From Pseudomonadota bacterium (GTDB lineage: Bacteria; Pseudomonadota; Alphaproteobacteria; Micavibrionales; UBA2020), in assembly GCA_023444705.1 (NCBI GenBank), contig JAEXMB010000058.1, positions 1 to 19,240 on the forward strand: a stretch of DNA of 19,240 bases. The letters run 5' to 3'. A program made the position numbers and the translations under genes. This document shows, piece by piece, positions 5,682 through 14,312 of the stretch. The notes under the pieces are model-generated. The model saw nothing but the letters and a program-made list of their open reading frames with translations, made no database searches and was not told the DNA's origin. The first letter of the stretch is position 1; each line of letters starts with the position of its first letter.

Positions 5682-8600
5682 ATGACAGGCAACACCACCG
5701 CTCCGCAGCTAAGCATCACCTTGCAGCCGCAGCAGACCACTGAAATTCTGGCGGCGAACGGCCAGAACATCGTGGTGAACTCCACCGTTCAGGGCGCCAC
5801 GCTCGAAAATGGAGCGCTTGTCATCCGTTTTGCCGACCACTCGACACTGGTCATCAAGAATTACGCCGAAATCGCAGGCAAGGGCGATGCCCCGACCCTG
5901 ACTGCGGAAAACGGCCAGACCATCAGCCTTGCAAGCCTGATCGAAGGCAGCGCGACACCCTCCGCGCATGTCCAGCAGGCTGCAGCCGGTGATGACTTCA
6001 TGCCCACCCTGACCGACGGCACGCCTGTCGCGGCGCCCAAGGCTGAAATCACCGCAGCGAACAAAGAAACCATCGGCATGCCCGCCGCTGGTGAAACCGT
6101 CACCTTGACCCTTGCCGCAGGCACTGCCTATGTCTTCGGTTTTGCGATGACCGATCCTGCGTCCGTTAAACAAAGCGGCGACCAGCTGGTTATTACCTTC
6201 AAGAATGGCGGCGAGATCGTCATCCCCAACTACGGCAGCTTTGACGGAGCGCCCAACGCGCCGCAACTGGCGCTGAAAGACGGCGGCCTGTTCAATACCG
6301 ACAACTTCGGCGACGTGCTGGCCAGCGCGGCTGAACTGAACGACATCGAAGCGGCCGCCGGTGGCGCCGGTGGTGCAGGTGGCCGTGGCGGCTTTGGCTT
6401 CCAGAGCGCCTATGCGACCACGCCCTTTCAGGCGCTGAACCCGATCGGCCCCATTAACCCGACGCAGCTGCAATATGATGTCAGTGACCGCCGCCCCGAG
6501 CCTGTGCTTGAGCGTGCAGGCACGCCTGTTCCGGGCGCGCCCACCATCGCCGTGACCAATGGCGAGGTCTACGAGGATCTCAACAACGGTGCCGCGACCA
6601 ACAACGATCCGGCCCATCCCACCGTCAACGCGCAGCTTGGCAGCAATGCGGGCGCGGGCGACTATCTTGTCATCACCATGACCGGCATTCCCGCCGGCTG
6701 GACGCTTGCGGCCGGCTCTGACGGCACGCTGTCAAACGGCACCTGGACCATCACCGTTCCTGCGGGTCAGGGCTATAACGGAGGCCCCTCGCTGGTACCC
6801 CCGGCCAACAGCGATGTTGATTTCACTTTCAACGTAAACGTCACGCAATACACGTCCGGCAATACTGTTGTCGGCTCGACCACCGGCACCGGCGCAGTGA
6901 TTGTTGACGCGGTCGTCGATGCGCCTACGCTCGATGCGCAAAACGCCAGTGGCGCCGAAGATACCTCCATCCCGCTGGTCATTACCCTGACCGACGGTGG
7001 CGATAACCACGGCCCCGGCGCGCCTGCAACGGCATCGGAAGACCTGTCGGTTGTTACCATCAGCGGCGTGCCCGCTGGCGCGACCCTGTCGGCAGGTGTG
7101 GACAAAGGCAATGGTGTGTGGGAACTGACGCCTGCGCAACTCAACGGCCTGAAGCTCAACCCGCCCGCAAACTTCAACGGCACGATCACCCTGACGGTTT
7201 CGGTCACCGATACCGATGTTGAAAGCGACGGCTATATCACCACGGGCAACAATACGGTAACGGTAACGGACACGCTGACCGTCACCGTCACGCCGGTTGA
7301 CGATACCCCCGGCCTGACCGTGGGCAACGGCAACGTGCGCGAAGACCTCAACAACGGCCAGCCTGACCCAACCAATCCGCTTGCAGATGATCCGGCCAAG
7401 CCCGTCATCAATGCAGAGCTGAGCGACAACGCAGCCCCCGGCGACTATCTGGTCGTCAAGATCACCAGCATCGATGCTGGCTGGACGGTTGATACTTCGC
7501 AATCCGGCGGCACCTATGATGCCACCACCGGCACCTGGACCCTGCGCCTGCCGCCGGGCCAAAGCTTCACCGGTGGCCCGAGCTTCACGCCGCCCGCTGA
7601 CAGCGATGTCGATATGAACTTCGACGTCACCGTTACCCAGTACGATTCAAACGATACCCCGATCGGCCAGACCACCGGCACCGGCACCATCATCGTTGAC
7701 GCTGTCATCGATGCGCCCAGCCTTGCCAGCGGCGGCGCGACCGGCCCCGAAGACACCCCGATCGCCCTCAACGTCACGCTGGATCGCGGCGGTGACGACG
7801 ATGGTTCGGAAGTCATCAAATCGATCACGGTCAAGCTCGACAACCCCGACGCGACTTTGTCTGTCGGCACGCAAAACCCCGATGGCAGCTGGTCGCTGAC
7901 CGAACAGCAGTTGTCTGTCGTCAAAGTTATTCCGCCGCTGAACTTCAGCGGCACCATCAACGCGACCGTCACGGTTGTCGAATACGATAACCCGACCGAT
8001 CAGGAAGAAACCCTCGCCAACAACGAGGCGACCGTTACGATCAACATCCCCGTTGTCGTCACCCCGGTTCCTGATGCGCCCGCGCTGCAGGTTTCCAACA
8101 CCGAAATCTATGAAGATCACAACAACCCCGCCAACGGTGTTCACGCCAAAGACATCCAGCTGAACATCGCGGCCCAGCTGACCGACCGCGACGGTTCGGA
8201 AACGCTGACCATCACCATCACCGGCCTGAACAAGGCGGGCTGGACGATGACCGACGTCAATGGCGGTACTTATGACGCCGCGACCGGTACGTGGACCAAA
8301 ACCCTGCCTGCTGACACCGACTTCACCGCCGACATGGGCCCCTATCTGCGTCCCGACGCCAACAGCGACCGCGACCTGAGCAACATCCATGTCACCGCGA
8401 CCTCGACCGAGGGCGGCAACAACACCTCGGCTTCGACCTCGGGCGATCTGTCCGTCATCGTCGACGCCGTCATCGATGCGCCCAGCATCAATGCCGATGA
8501 TGTATCGGGTAACGAAGACACCCCGATCGACCTCCACATCACCGTCAGCCGCGGCGACGATACTGTTGACGGCTCGGAAACCCTGTCGCTGGTCACCATC

Positions 8601-11600
8601 ACTGGTGTTCCCGCAGGCGCGACCTTGTCTGCTGGTACCAAGCAACCTGACGGCAGCTGGTTGCTGACCACGGACCAACTGCAGGGCCTCAAGCTTAATC
8701 CGCCCGCAAACTTCAACGGCACCATCAACCTGACGGTATCGGTCACCGAAACCGACAACCCGACCGACATCGACTGGGATCACACCAACAACACCGCGAC
8801 CGTCACCGATACCATCGTTGTGACTGTCAACCCTGTCAGCGATAACCCGGCCCTGAACGTCACCAACGGCGAGGTCTACGAGGATCTCAACAACGGTGCC
8901 AGCACCAACAACCAGCCCGCCAAGCCTGTCATCAACGCCGAGCTGAGCGGCAACGCGGCACCCGGCGACTATCTGGTCGTCAAGATCACCGGTATCGATG
9001 CAGGCTGGGGCGTGAACACGTCACAGTCGGGCGGTACCTATAACCCCGCGACAGGCACCTGGACGCTACAACTGGCGCCGGGCCAAAGCTTCAACGGCGG
9101 CCCGACCTTTACACCGCCCGCCAACAGCGATGTCGACATGCAATTCGACGTCAGCGTGACGCAATATGGCGCCAACGGCCAGCAGGTCGGCCAGACCAAC
9201 GGCACGGGCAACATCATTGTGGATGCTGTCATCGATGCACCCACGATCAACGCAGCCGATGTGTCGGGCGAGCAGGATACCGCTATCGCCCTGAATATCG
9301 TGGTGGACCGTGGCGGTGACAATGCCGACGGTTCCGAAACCCTGTCGAACATCACCATCAGCGGCGTGCCTGCGGGCGCAACCCTGTCGGCGGGTGTGAA
9401 CAAGGGCAACGGCGTGTGGGAAGTTACCCCCCAACAGCTGGCGGGCCTCAAGCTCAATCCGCCGCCGGGCTTCAACGGTTCGATCAACCTGACGGTTTCG
9501 GTCACTGAAACCGACAACCCGACCGATGGCGAGATCACGACCAGCAACAACACCGCAACTGTCACCGATACCCTGACGGTCACCGTCACCCCCGACGATG
9601 TACCCGAAATCATCAAACCGGCCGAGCGCACGGTTGATGAAACCGATTTCGGCACCGGCGCTGTCGGTGTGACCGGCAACATTCAGGCCAACTTCTTCTC
9701 GGACGGCCCCGGCACCTTTGCACCGCAGGGTGCAGGTAGCTTCAGCTCCTCGGGTTCCAAAACCGGCGGCGTTCTGTCGTCGCATGGCGTGCCTGTCACT
9801 GTCACGCTGGTTGGCGATACCTACGTCGGCAAAGCGGGCGGCACCACCGTGTTCACGCTCAAGATCGGCGCGAACGGCAGCTATGACTTCAAGTTGCTGG
9901 GCACGCTCGACCATGCCGACGGCACCAACCCCAACGACAACATCAAGCTGAACTTCGGCGTCAAGGCGACCGATACCGATGGTGATACGGCGACCACCAC
10001 GCTGACCATCAACGTCAAGGATGACGGCGTCGATGCAGTCAACGACTACAATACCGTCGCGATCTCCAACACTGGCGAGGGCAATGCCACCGGTAACGTC
10101 ATCACCGGCCAGCACAGCGGCGCGCCCGTCAACGGTACCGACCATCTCAGCCAGGACGGCTCCAACACCGTCGTCGCTGTAACCTTCAACGGCGTCACCT
10201 ATAACGTTCCCGCCAACGGTTCGGCAACCGTTCAGGGTAACTATGGTACGCTGGTGATCAAGTCCGACGGCAGCTACACCTATACGCTGGACCCCGCCAA
10301 GACGGTCGACCACACGACGACGAACACCAATACCAACACGAATACGAATACCAACAACGGTAACGGTTCGACGTCGACCAGTGAATCCACCAGCACATCG
10401 ACCACGACCACGACGGTCAAGCAGAACGTGCAGGATGTCTTTACCTACACCCTGCGCGACGGCGACGGCGATCGTGATACCGCGACGCTGACCTTTAACG
10501 GCAACGCCGGTCACGACGACATCCCGACGATCGTCACCCCCGCCGCACAGGCGACCGACGATACCAACCTTGCTGCCGGTGCGCAGACGGTTGGCGGCAC
10601 GGTCATCGCCAACTTCTACAACGACGGTCCGGGCTCGTTCTCGGCTTCGGGTGTTAACAGCTTTGCCTCGACAGGCTCCAAGCTCAACGGCGCGCTGACG
10701 TCGCATGGCGTGGCGGTTGTGGTGACGCTGGTCGGTAACACTTATGTCGGCAAGGCGGGCAACACGGAAGTCTTCCGTCTGACCATCAACCCCAACGGCA
10801 CCTATAGCTTCACGCAAAAAGCGGTGCTGGATCATGCCGACCGCACGAACCCCAACGACACGATCACGCTGAACTTCGGCGTGACCGCGACCGATGCGGA
10901 TGGCGACAGCGCGTCGACCAGCATCACCATCAACGTTCACGATGACGGCCCGCGCGCCTTCAACGACGTCAACAGCCTGACGATGAACGATGCGGGTGCG
11001 GGCAGCGCCAACGGCAACGTCATCACCGGCATCCACAGCGGCCAGGCGTCCAACGGCGTCGACAGCCTCAGCCAGGATGGCACCAACACGGTGACGGCGG
11101 TCAAGTTCGGCACGCAGACCGTTCAGCTGGTCAACGGCACCGCGACGATCGACGGCGTCTATGGCAAGCTGGTCATCCACTCTGATGGCAGCTACACCTA
11201 CACGCTCAAGGCCAACGCAGGCTCGGCGACCGGTACGGCGACCGACGTGTTCAGCTACACCCTGAGCGACTACGAAGGCGACACCAGCACCGCGACGCTG
11301 ACCCTGAACGCGCTGGGTTCGACCTTCAAGGTCGGTACCAACACCAACGACGGCGGAACGTCCACAACGCCGTACGAAGTCGGTACAGGTACGGGCACCA
11401 TCACCGGCCGCGGCGGCGACGACGTTCTGGTCGGCGACGTAGGCGGTACGCATGCGGGTGCGGGCAAAGACTACAACTTTGTCTTCATCCTCGATGCATC
11501 AAGCTCGATGGGCCAGAACACCGGCCGCTTTGAAATGATGCAAAATGCAATGAAGAATATGCTGACCGATCTGCACAACAATGCAAACGGTGGCCATATC

Positions 11601-12782
11601 AATGTTGTCTTGACCGCATTCGCAACGACGTCTATTGCGCCTGCTCTGTTTAACGTTTCAACGGATGCCGGGCTGCAGGCTGCGCTAGATTTCATTTTTG
11701 AGGCTGCTTATGATAGCAAGGGACGTCCAGCAAGTGTCGAAGCGCTATTTGGTAGCTCGGTGGGCGACTTTACTAACTATGAAGCAGGGCTTCAGTCGGC
11801 GCTGTTTGCGATGCAAAACGGCGGCTTGATCCCGGGTGCGGACACTTACTCGTATTTCCTGACGGATGGTGATCCTAATCACTATGTCAACAACAGCAAT
11901 CAATTTGTTGCAGGCACAGTAGCGCAGGCAATGGGGCAAATTCTTGGTTCTGACGGTTCCAACGAAGTCGGCCTGTTGCAGTCACTGTCAACTGAAGTGA
12001 TCGGTGTTGGCATCAATCTCGGTGGCTCGACCATCAGCAACATCAACCAGATCGACAGCGATGGCCATTCGCTGAACATCACTGATCCTTCGCAACTTTC
12101 GGCTGCTCTGGCCGGTACCAACCCCGTCACCCAGCTCAACGCGGTGGGTGCAGACCAGATCATCGGCGGCGACGGCAACGACGTCATCTTCGGCGACAGC
12201 ATGAACACCGACGTTCTGGGAGCAGCCAAAGGTCTTGGCCTGCCTGCCGGTTCGGGCTGGGAAGTCTTCGCCCGTCTGGAAGCAGGCGAGAGCGCAAGCC
12301 ACCCCAACTGGACCCGCGCCGATACGCTGGCCTATATCCGCAGCCATGCGGCGGAGCTGGGCAGCGAGACGACCACAGCCAACGGTGGCCGCAGCGGCGG
12401 TAACGATACCCTGCTGGGCGGTGCCGGTGACGACATCATCTTCGGTCAGGAAGGCAACGACTACATCGTCGGCGGTACGGGCAACGATATCCTGTACGGC
12501 GGCTCGGGTGCCGATACCTTTGTGATCGGTCAGGGTGTTGACACCGTTAAGGACTTCAATGTTGCCGAAGGCGACGTGCTGGATATGAGCGCGATCCTCA
12601 GCGGTTACGATCCTTTGACGGAATCCCTCAACAACTTTGTCCGTGTCAGCCACAGCGGCGGCAATACCATTGTTCAGGTTGATACAACCGGCTCTGGCCA
12701 GCATTTCCAGAACGTTGCAATTCTGGAAGGTGTCACCCACGACCTGCAGCAATTGGTGAATTCGGGCAATTTGATTGCCTAA
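5682..12782 (+). CDS. Giant RTX/LapA-type adhesin (T1SS substrate) with vWA domain, 2366 aa
   Basis: A very large acidic surface protein expected to leave the cell through the type I system encoded just downstream and to mediate attachment or biofilm formation. In order: two N-terminal prefix-like modules (about 11-64 and 138-189), each ending in a hydrophobic strand plus I/V-x-N-Y, with AAAG (100-103) and PAAG (134-137) between them; a Gly/Ala-rich hinge (224-240); four tandem ~257-aa Ig-like units (287-1306); two T1SS-143 plus VCBS-like pairs (1307-1614 and 1615-1880), the first interrupted by a Thr/Asn/Ser linker (1544-1578); an RTX-like GGDDVLVGD; a vWA domain (about 1929-2145) with a full MIDAS (D1938-x-S1940-x-S1942, T2031, D2062); RTX nonapeptides (GGDGNDVIFGD at 2162-2172, then a block at 2239-2280); and a C-terminal secretion target (about 2275-2366, DTFVIGQGVDTVKDF). 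The start is ATG 5682 with AGAGGG four bases upstream. The vWA part is visibly less GC-rich than the repeats. Confidence 0.96.
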   Translation: MTGNTTAPQLSITLQPQQTTEILAANGQNIVVNSTVQGATLENGALVIRFADHSTLVIKNYAEIAGKGDAPTLTAENGQTISLASLIEGSATPSAHVQQAAAGDDFMPTLTDGTPVAAPKAEITAANKETIGMPAAGETVTLTLAAGTAYVFGFAMTDPASVKQSGDQLVITFKNGGEIVIPNYGSFDGAPNAPQLALKDGGLFNTDNFGDVLASAAELNDIEAAAGGAGGAGGRGGFGFQSAYATTPFQALNPIGPINPTQLQYDVSDRRPEPVLERAGTPVPGAPTIAVTNGEVYEDLNNGAATNNDPAHPTVNAQLGSNAGAGDYLVITMTGIPAGWTLAAGSDGTLSNGTWTITVPAGQGYNGGPSLVPPANSDVDFTFNVNVTQYTSGNTVVGSTTGTGAVIVDAVVDAPTLDAQNASGAEDTSIPLVITLTDGGDNHGPGAPATASEDLSVVTISGVPAGATLSAGVDKGNGVWELTPAQLNGLKLNPPANFNGTITLTVSVTDTDVESDGYITTGNNTVTVTDTLTVTVTPVDDTPGLTVGNGNVREDLNNGQPDPTNPLADDPAKPVINAELSDNAAPGDYLVVKITSIDAGWTVDTSQSGGTYDATTGTWTLRLPPGQSFTGGPSFTPPADSDVDMNFDVTVTQYDSNDTPIGQTTGTGTIIVDAVIDAPSLASGGATGPEDTPIALNVTLDRGGDDDGSEVIKSITVKLDNPDATLSVGTQNPDGSWSLTEQQLSVVKVIPPLNFSGTINATVTVVEYDNPTDQEETLANNEATVTINIPVVVTPVPDAPALQVSNTEIYEDHNNPANGVHAKDIQLNIAAQLTDRDGSETLTITITGLNKAGWTMTDVNGGTYDAATGTWTKTLPADTDFTADMGPYLRPDANSDRDLSNIHVTATSTEGGNNTSASTSGDLSVIVDAVIDAPSINADDVSGNEDTPIDLHITVSRGDDTVDGSETLSLVTITGVPAGATLSAGTKQPDGSWLLTTDQLQGLKLNPPANFNGTINLTVSVTETDNPTDIDWDHTNNTATVTDTIVVTVNPVSDNPALNVTNGEVYEDLNNGASTNNQPAKPVINAELSGNAAPGDYLVVKITGIDAGWGVNTSQSGGTYNPATGTWTLQLAPGQSFNGGPTFTPPANSDVDMQFDVSVTQYGANGQQVGQTNGTGNIIVDAVIDAPTINAADVSGEQDTAIALNIVVDRGGDNADGSETLSNITISGVPAGATLSAGVNKGNGVWEVTPQQLAGLKLNPPPGFNGSINLTVSVTETDNPTDGEITTSNNTATVTDTLTVTVTPDDVPEIIKPAERTVDETDFGTGAVGVTGNIQANFFSDGPGTFAPQGAGSFSSSGSKTGGVLSSHGVPVTVTLVGDTYVGKAGGTTVFTLKIGANGSYDFKLLGTLDHADGTNPNDNIKLNFGVKATDTDGDTATTTLTINVKDDGVDAVNDYNTVAISNTGEGNATGNVITGQHSGAPVNGTDHLSQDGSNTVVAVTFNGVTYNVPANGSATVQGNYGTLVIKSDGSYTYTLDPAKTVDHTTTNTNTNTNTNTNNGNGSTSTSESTSTSTTTTTVKQNVQDVFTYTLRDGDGDRDTATLTFNGNAGHDDIPTIVTPAAQATDDTNLAAGAQTVGGTVIANFYNDGPGSFSASGVNSFASTGSKLNGALTSHGVAVVVTLVGNTYVGKAGNTEVFRLTINPNGTYSFTQKAVLDHADRTNPNDTITLNFGVTATDADGDSASTSITINVHDDGPRAFNDVNSLTMNDAGAGSANGNVITGIHSGQASNGVDSLSQDGTNTVTAVKFGTQTVQLVNGTATIDGVYGKLVIHSDGSYTYTLKANAGSATGTATDVFSYTLSDYEGDTSTATLTLNALGSTFKVGTNTNDGGTSTTPYEVGTGTGTITGRGGDDVLVGDVGGTHAGAGKDYNFVFILDASSSMGQNTGRFEMMQNAMKNMLTDLHNNANGGHINVVLTAFATTSIAPALFNVSTDAGLQAALDFIFEAAYDSKGRPASVEALFGSSVGDFTNYEAGLQSALFAMQNGGLIPGADTYSYFLTDGDPNHYVNNSNQFVAGTVAQAMGQILGSDGSNEVGLLQSLSTEVIGVGINLGGSTISNINQIDSDGHSLNITDPSQLSAALAGTNPVTQLNAVGADQIIGGDGNDVIFGDSMNTDVLGAAKGLGLPAGSGWEVFARLEAGESASHPNWTRADTLAYIRSHAAELGSETTTANGGRSGGNDTLLGGAGDDIIFGQEGNDYIVGGTGNDILYGGSGADTFVIGQGVDTVKDFNVAEGDVLDMSAILSGYDPLTESLNNFVRVSHSGGNTIVQVDTTGSGQHFQNVAILEGVTHDLQQLVNSGNLIA
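6540..9599 (+). repeat. Four tandem ~771-bp repeats in the adhesin gene (A-B Ig-like units)
   Basis: Units start at about 6540, 7311, 8082 and 8850, giving 257, 257, 256 and 250 residues. Each has an A module (EDLNNG, then GDYLVVKITGIDAGW, GTWTL, FTGGPSFTPPA, IIVDAVIDAP) and a B module (EDTPI, DGSETL, ISGVPAGATLSAG, LKLNPPANFNGT, LTVSVTETDNPTD). A and B share the same underlying pattern, as in RTX-adhesin Ig-like repeats. Unit 3 has a divergent A module with DRDGSETLTI in place of GDYL. Units 1 and 4 keep identical DNA over more than 30 bases at the start of the A module, which points to recent duplication or gene conversion. These are coding repeats. Confidence 0.9.
9600..11330 (+). repeat. 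Two diverged copies of a T1SS-143 plus VCBS-like module in the adhesin gene
   Basis: Copy 1 runs from about 9600 to 10520 and copy 2 from about 10521 to 11330. Each starts with a segment of the T1SS-143 type (F-x-x-DGPG-x-F, SSHGV or TSHGV, TYVGKAG, LDHAD-x-TNPND, NFGV-x-ATD-x-DGD, DDG) and continues with a VCBS-like segment (GNVITG-x-HSG, LSQDG-x-NTV, YGxLVI-x-SDGSYTYTL, DVF-x-YTL, DGD or EGD, ATLT). Copy 1 is longer because of a low-complexity insert. The acidic D-x-DGD motifs fit calcium binding. Confidence 0.85.
10312..10416 (+). repeat. Low-complexity Thr/Asn/Ser tract inside adhesin VCBS copy 1
   Basis: About 105 bases built from imperfect ACN/AAY codon alternation encode a run of Asn-Thr dipeptides followed by Ser/Thr-rich sequence (codons 1544-1578). 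The second VCBS-like copy lacks it (its matching stretch is only about ten residues, KANAGSATGT). The near-repetitive DNA could change length by slippage. As protein it would be a flexible, possibly glycosylatable spacer; that last point is speculation. Confidence 0.75.
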
Positions 12783-12803
12783 ATCACCAGAATGATGTAC
12801 CAA

Positions 12804-12833
12804 TTGAGGCGGCAGGGTTCCCTGCCGCCTCAA
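12804..12833 (+). terminator. Perfect 14-bp hairpin between adhesin and TolC-family gene (terminator/attenuator candidate)
   Basis: TTGAGGCGGCAGGG (12804-12817) and CCCTGCCGCCTCAA (12820-12833) are exact complements with only two bases between, so in RNA the loop would open to about four to six bases. The stem begins 21 bases after the adhesin stop. The following bases are TGCTTTACC, a poor U-tract, so termination is probably partial. This would give much adhesin mRNA and less mRNA for the export genes, as with the terminator between hlyA and hlyB in E. coli. It could also protect the adhesin mRNA 3' end. Confidence 0.7.
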
Positions 12834-12870
12834 TGCTTTACCGATCAATTTGAAAGTAGAAGTGTCTTCC

Positions 12871-14196
12871 ATGAAAAAATTCGCCATGCTTTGCGCTGTT
12901 TCAGCCCTGAGCCTGATGCTCGCCACAACCGCTGCGAACGCGGCCGGTGAGGACGGAGACCTGACTTTGCAAGACGCCGTCGCTAAAGGCATCGTGACGA
13001 ACCCTGATTTCGGTATGATCGAGGCGGACCGCGACGCGACCAAGGAAGAACACTCGCAAGCCAAGGCACTGTACCTGCCGTCCATCGACCTGCTTGGCGA
13101 AAGCGGGTGGGAGCGCACCAACCGTCCCGGCATTGATAAAGAAAACAAATGGCGCAACCGTGCGTCGCTGACGCTGACGCAAATGCTGTTCGATGGTTTT
13201 GCCGCCCGCAGCGAAGTCGCGCGCCAGAAATACCGCGTTGAATCCACCGTCAACCGCACCGCCGAAATCGCCGAGTTCATCGGCCTTGATATCGTTGAGG
13301 CGTATCTTGAAGTATTGCGCCAGCGTGATTTGCTGGCCATTGCGCGCGCCAACGTTGACGACCACACCCGCATTCTCGACACCATCCAGACGGGTGCATC
13401 CGCCGGTACCGTGACCGAAGGCGACGTACAGCAGGCGCTGGCGCGTACCGCTCAGGCCCGCGCGACCGTGTCGTCGATCGAACAGGACCTGCGCGAAGCC
13501 GAAGCCTTATTCATCCAGAAGGCCGGTGATATGCCGGGCGACATGGCGTTCCCTGAAATTCCGCGCGACAAGCTGTCGCCCGACGTTGATGAAGCCGTGC
13601 GCGTCGCTGTCACCAACAGCCCGACACTCAATGTTTTTGAATCCGACATCAAGGTGGCGCAGGAAGAATACAACGCCGCCGGTTCGACCCTGTATCCGCA
13701 AATCGACCTCGTCGCCAACGCGCAGGCGGGGCATGACCTTGACGGTATCGACGGCCACGAAGACGGTCAGTCCGTTCTGGCCGTGCTGAACTGGAACCTC
13801 TATCGCGGTGGTGCGGATTATGCCCGCCAGCGCGAGTTCATGTATCGCCACGCCAAGGCCAAGGAAACCCGTGCCGTTGCCGCGCGTCAGGTCGAAAAAG
13901 ACATGCGCGACACCTGGGCCGGCATGCAGGCAGCGCAGGCGCGTGCGCAACAGTTCCTTGAACAGGCCACCGCCAACGAGAAGGTTGTCGGCGTTTACCT
14001 CGACCAGTTCAGCCTCGACCGCCGTACGTTGCTTGACGTTCTGGACTCGCAAAACGAACTCTTCGTATCGCGCTCGAGCCACGTGAACTCCCTGTATACC
14101 GAGATGTTCGCCGTCTTCCGCGTTCTGGCGCTGCAGGGCCGTCTGCTCAACACGCTCAACGTGCCCAAGCCGCCGATGGTGGTCCGCGCCAACTAA
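12871..14196 (+). CDS. TolC-family type I secretion outer-membrane channel protein
   Basis: A 441-aa outer-membrane efflux/secretion protein forming the outer-membrane tunnel of the adhesin exporter. I chose ATG 12871 because it gives a clean signal peptide (MKKFAMLCAVSALSLMLATT, cleavage after ANA at about residue 24); the frame also has a TTG 21 bases upstream, which has no clear ribosome-binding site and would put a charged stretch in front. The protein shows the internal duplication of TolC: LTLQDAVAKGIVTNP with ALYLPSIDL and MLFDGFAARSEVARQKY in the first half; VRVAVTNSPTLNVFESDI with STLYPQIDLVANA and NLYRGGADYARQRE in the second. Long helical stretches follow each strand pair. The end, LLDVLDSQNELFVSRSSHVNSLYTEM, is typical of the T1SS branch. 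Position after the adhesin and before the ABC and MFP genes supports the role. Confidence 0.93.
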   Translation: MKKFAMLCAVSALSLMLATTAANAAGEDGDLTLQDAVAKGIVTNPDFGMIEADRDATKEEHSQAKALYLPSIDLLGESGWERTNRPGIDKENKWRNRASLTLTQMLFDGFAARSEVARQKYRVESTVNRTAEIAEFIGLDIVEAYLEVLRQRDLLAIARANVDDHTRILDTIQTGASAGTVTEGDVQQALARTAQARATVSSIEQDLREAEALFIQKAGDMPGDMAFPEIPRDKLSPDVDEAVRVAVTNSPTLNVFESDIKVAQEEYNAAGSTLYPQIDLVANAQAGHDLDGIDGHEDGQSVLAVLNWNLYRGGADYARQREFMYRHAKAKETRAVAARQVEKDMRDTWAGMQAAQARAQQFLEQATANEKVVGVYLDQFSLDRRTLLDVLDSQNELFVSRSSHVNSLYTEMFAVFRVLALQGRLLNTLNVPKPPMVVRAN

Positions 14197-14312
14197 TCCG
14201 CCGCAAGCGGGGGGCGTTAGGCCGCGCGGGGCGCTGAAGCTCTACCGTGCAACCCGACACCGCAAGAAAGCTCCCCGCGCGCTGGCCGCATTCAACAGGG
14301 GGGAACACCGCA

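Noticed and set aside
7647..8783. A 378-codon open frame on the - strand over adhesin units 2-3 (and similar frames at 5709-6617 and 6732-7562)
   Set aside because: Same antisense shadow effect; the residues repeat with the adhesin period, which shows they derive from the repeats and not from independent genes.
6540..11330. Repeated DNA that could be taken for a CRISPR-like or other non-coding array
   Set aside because: The repeats keep one open reading frame, are ~771 bp or longer, vary mostly in a codon-wise manner and encode known adhesin domains.
9066..11453. A 795-codon open frame on the - strand inside the adhesin gene
   Set aside because: It is the mirror of a GC-rich, Thr/Gly/Asp-rich repeat gene: long antisense frames arise from its codon bias. 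The translation is Arg/Val/Gly/Asp-rich with no family signature, and the + strand reading has clear domains throughout.
12850..12870. An upstream TTG start for the TolC-family gene
   Set aside because: It adds MKVEVSS before the signal peptide, has no clear ribosome-binding site and would spoil the normal n-region; ATG 12871 is better.
14224..14280. Long-range inverted repeat GCGCGGGG / CCCCGCGC ahead of the ABC transporter gene
   Set aside because: The arms are ~40 bases apart, of simple G/C composition and easily found by chance in such a GC-rich genome; no further sign of function.
14247..14312. A 22-codon longer N-terminus for the ABC transporter from GTG 14247
   Set aside because: The ribosome-binding site before it is weak, while AGGGGGG lies at ideal spacing before GTG 14313, and the extra residues show no family resemblance.
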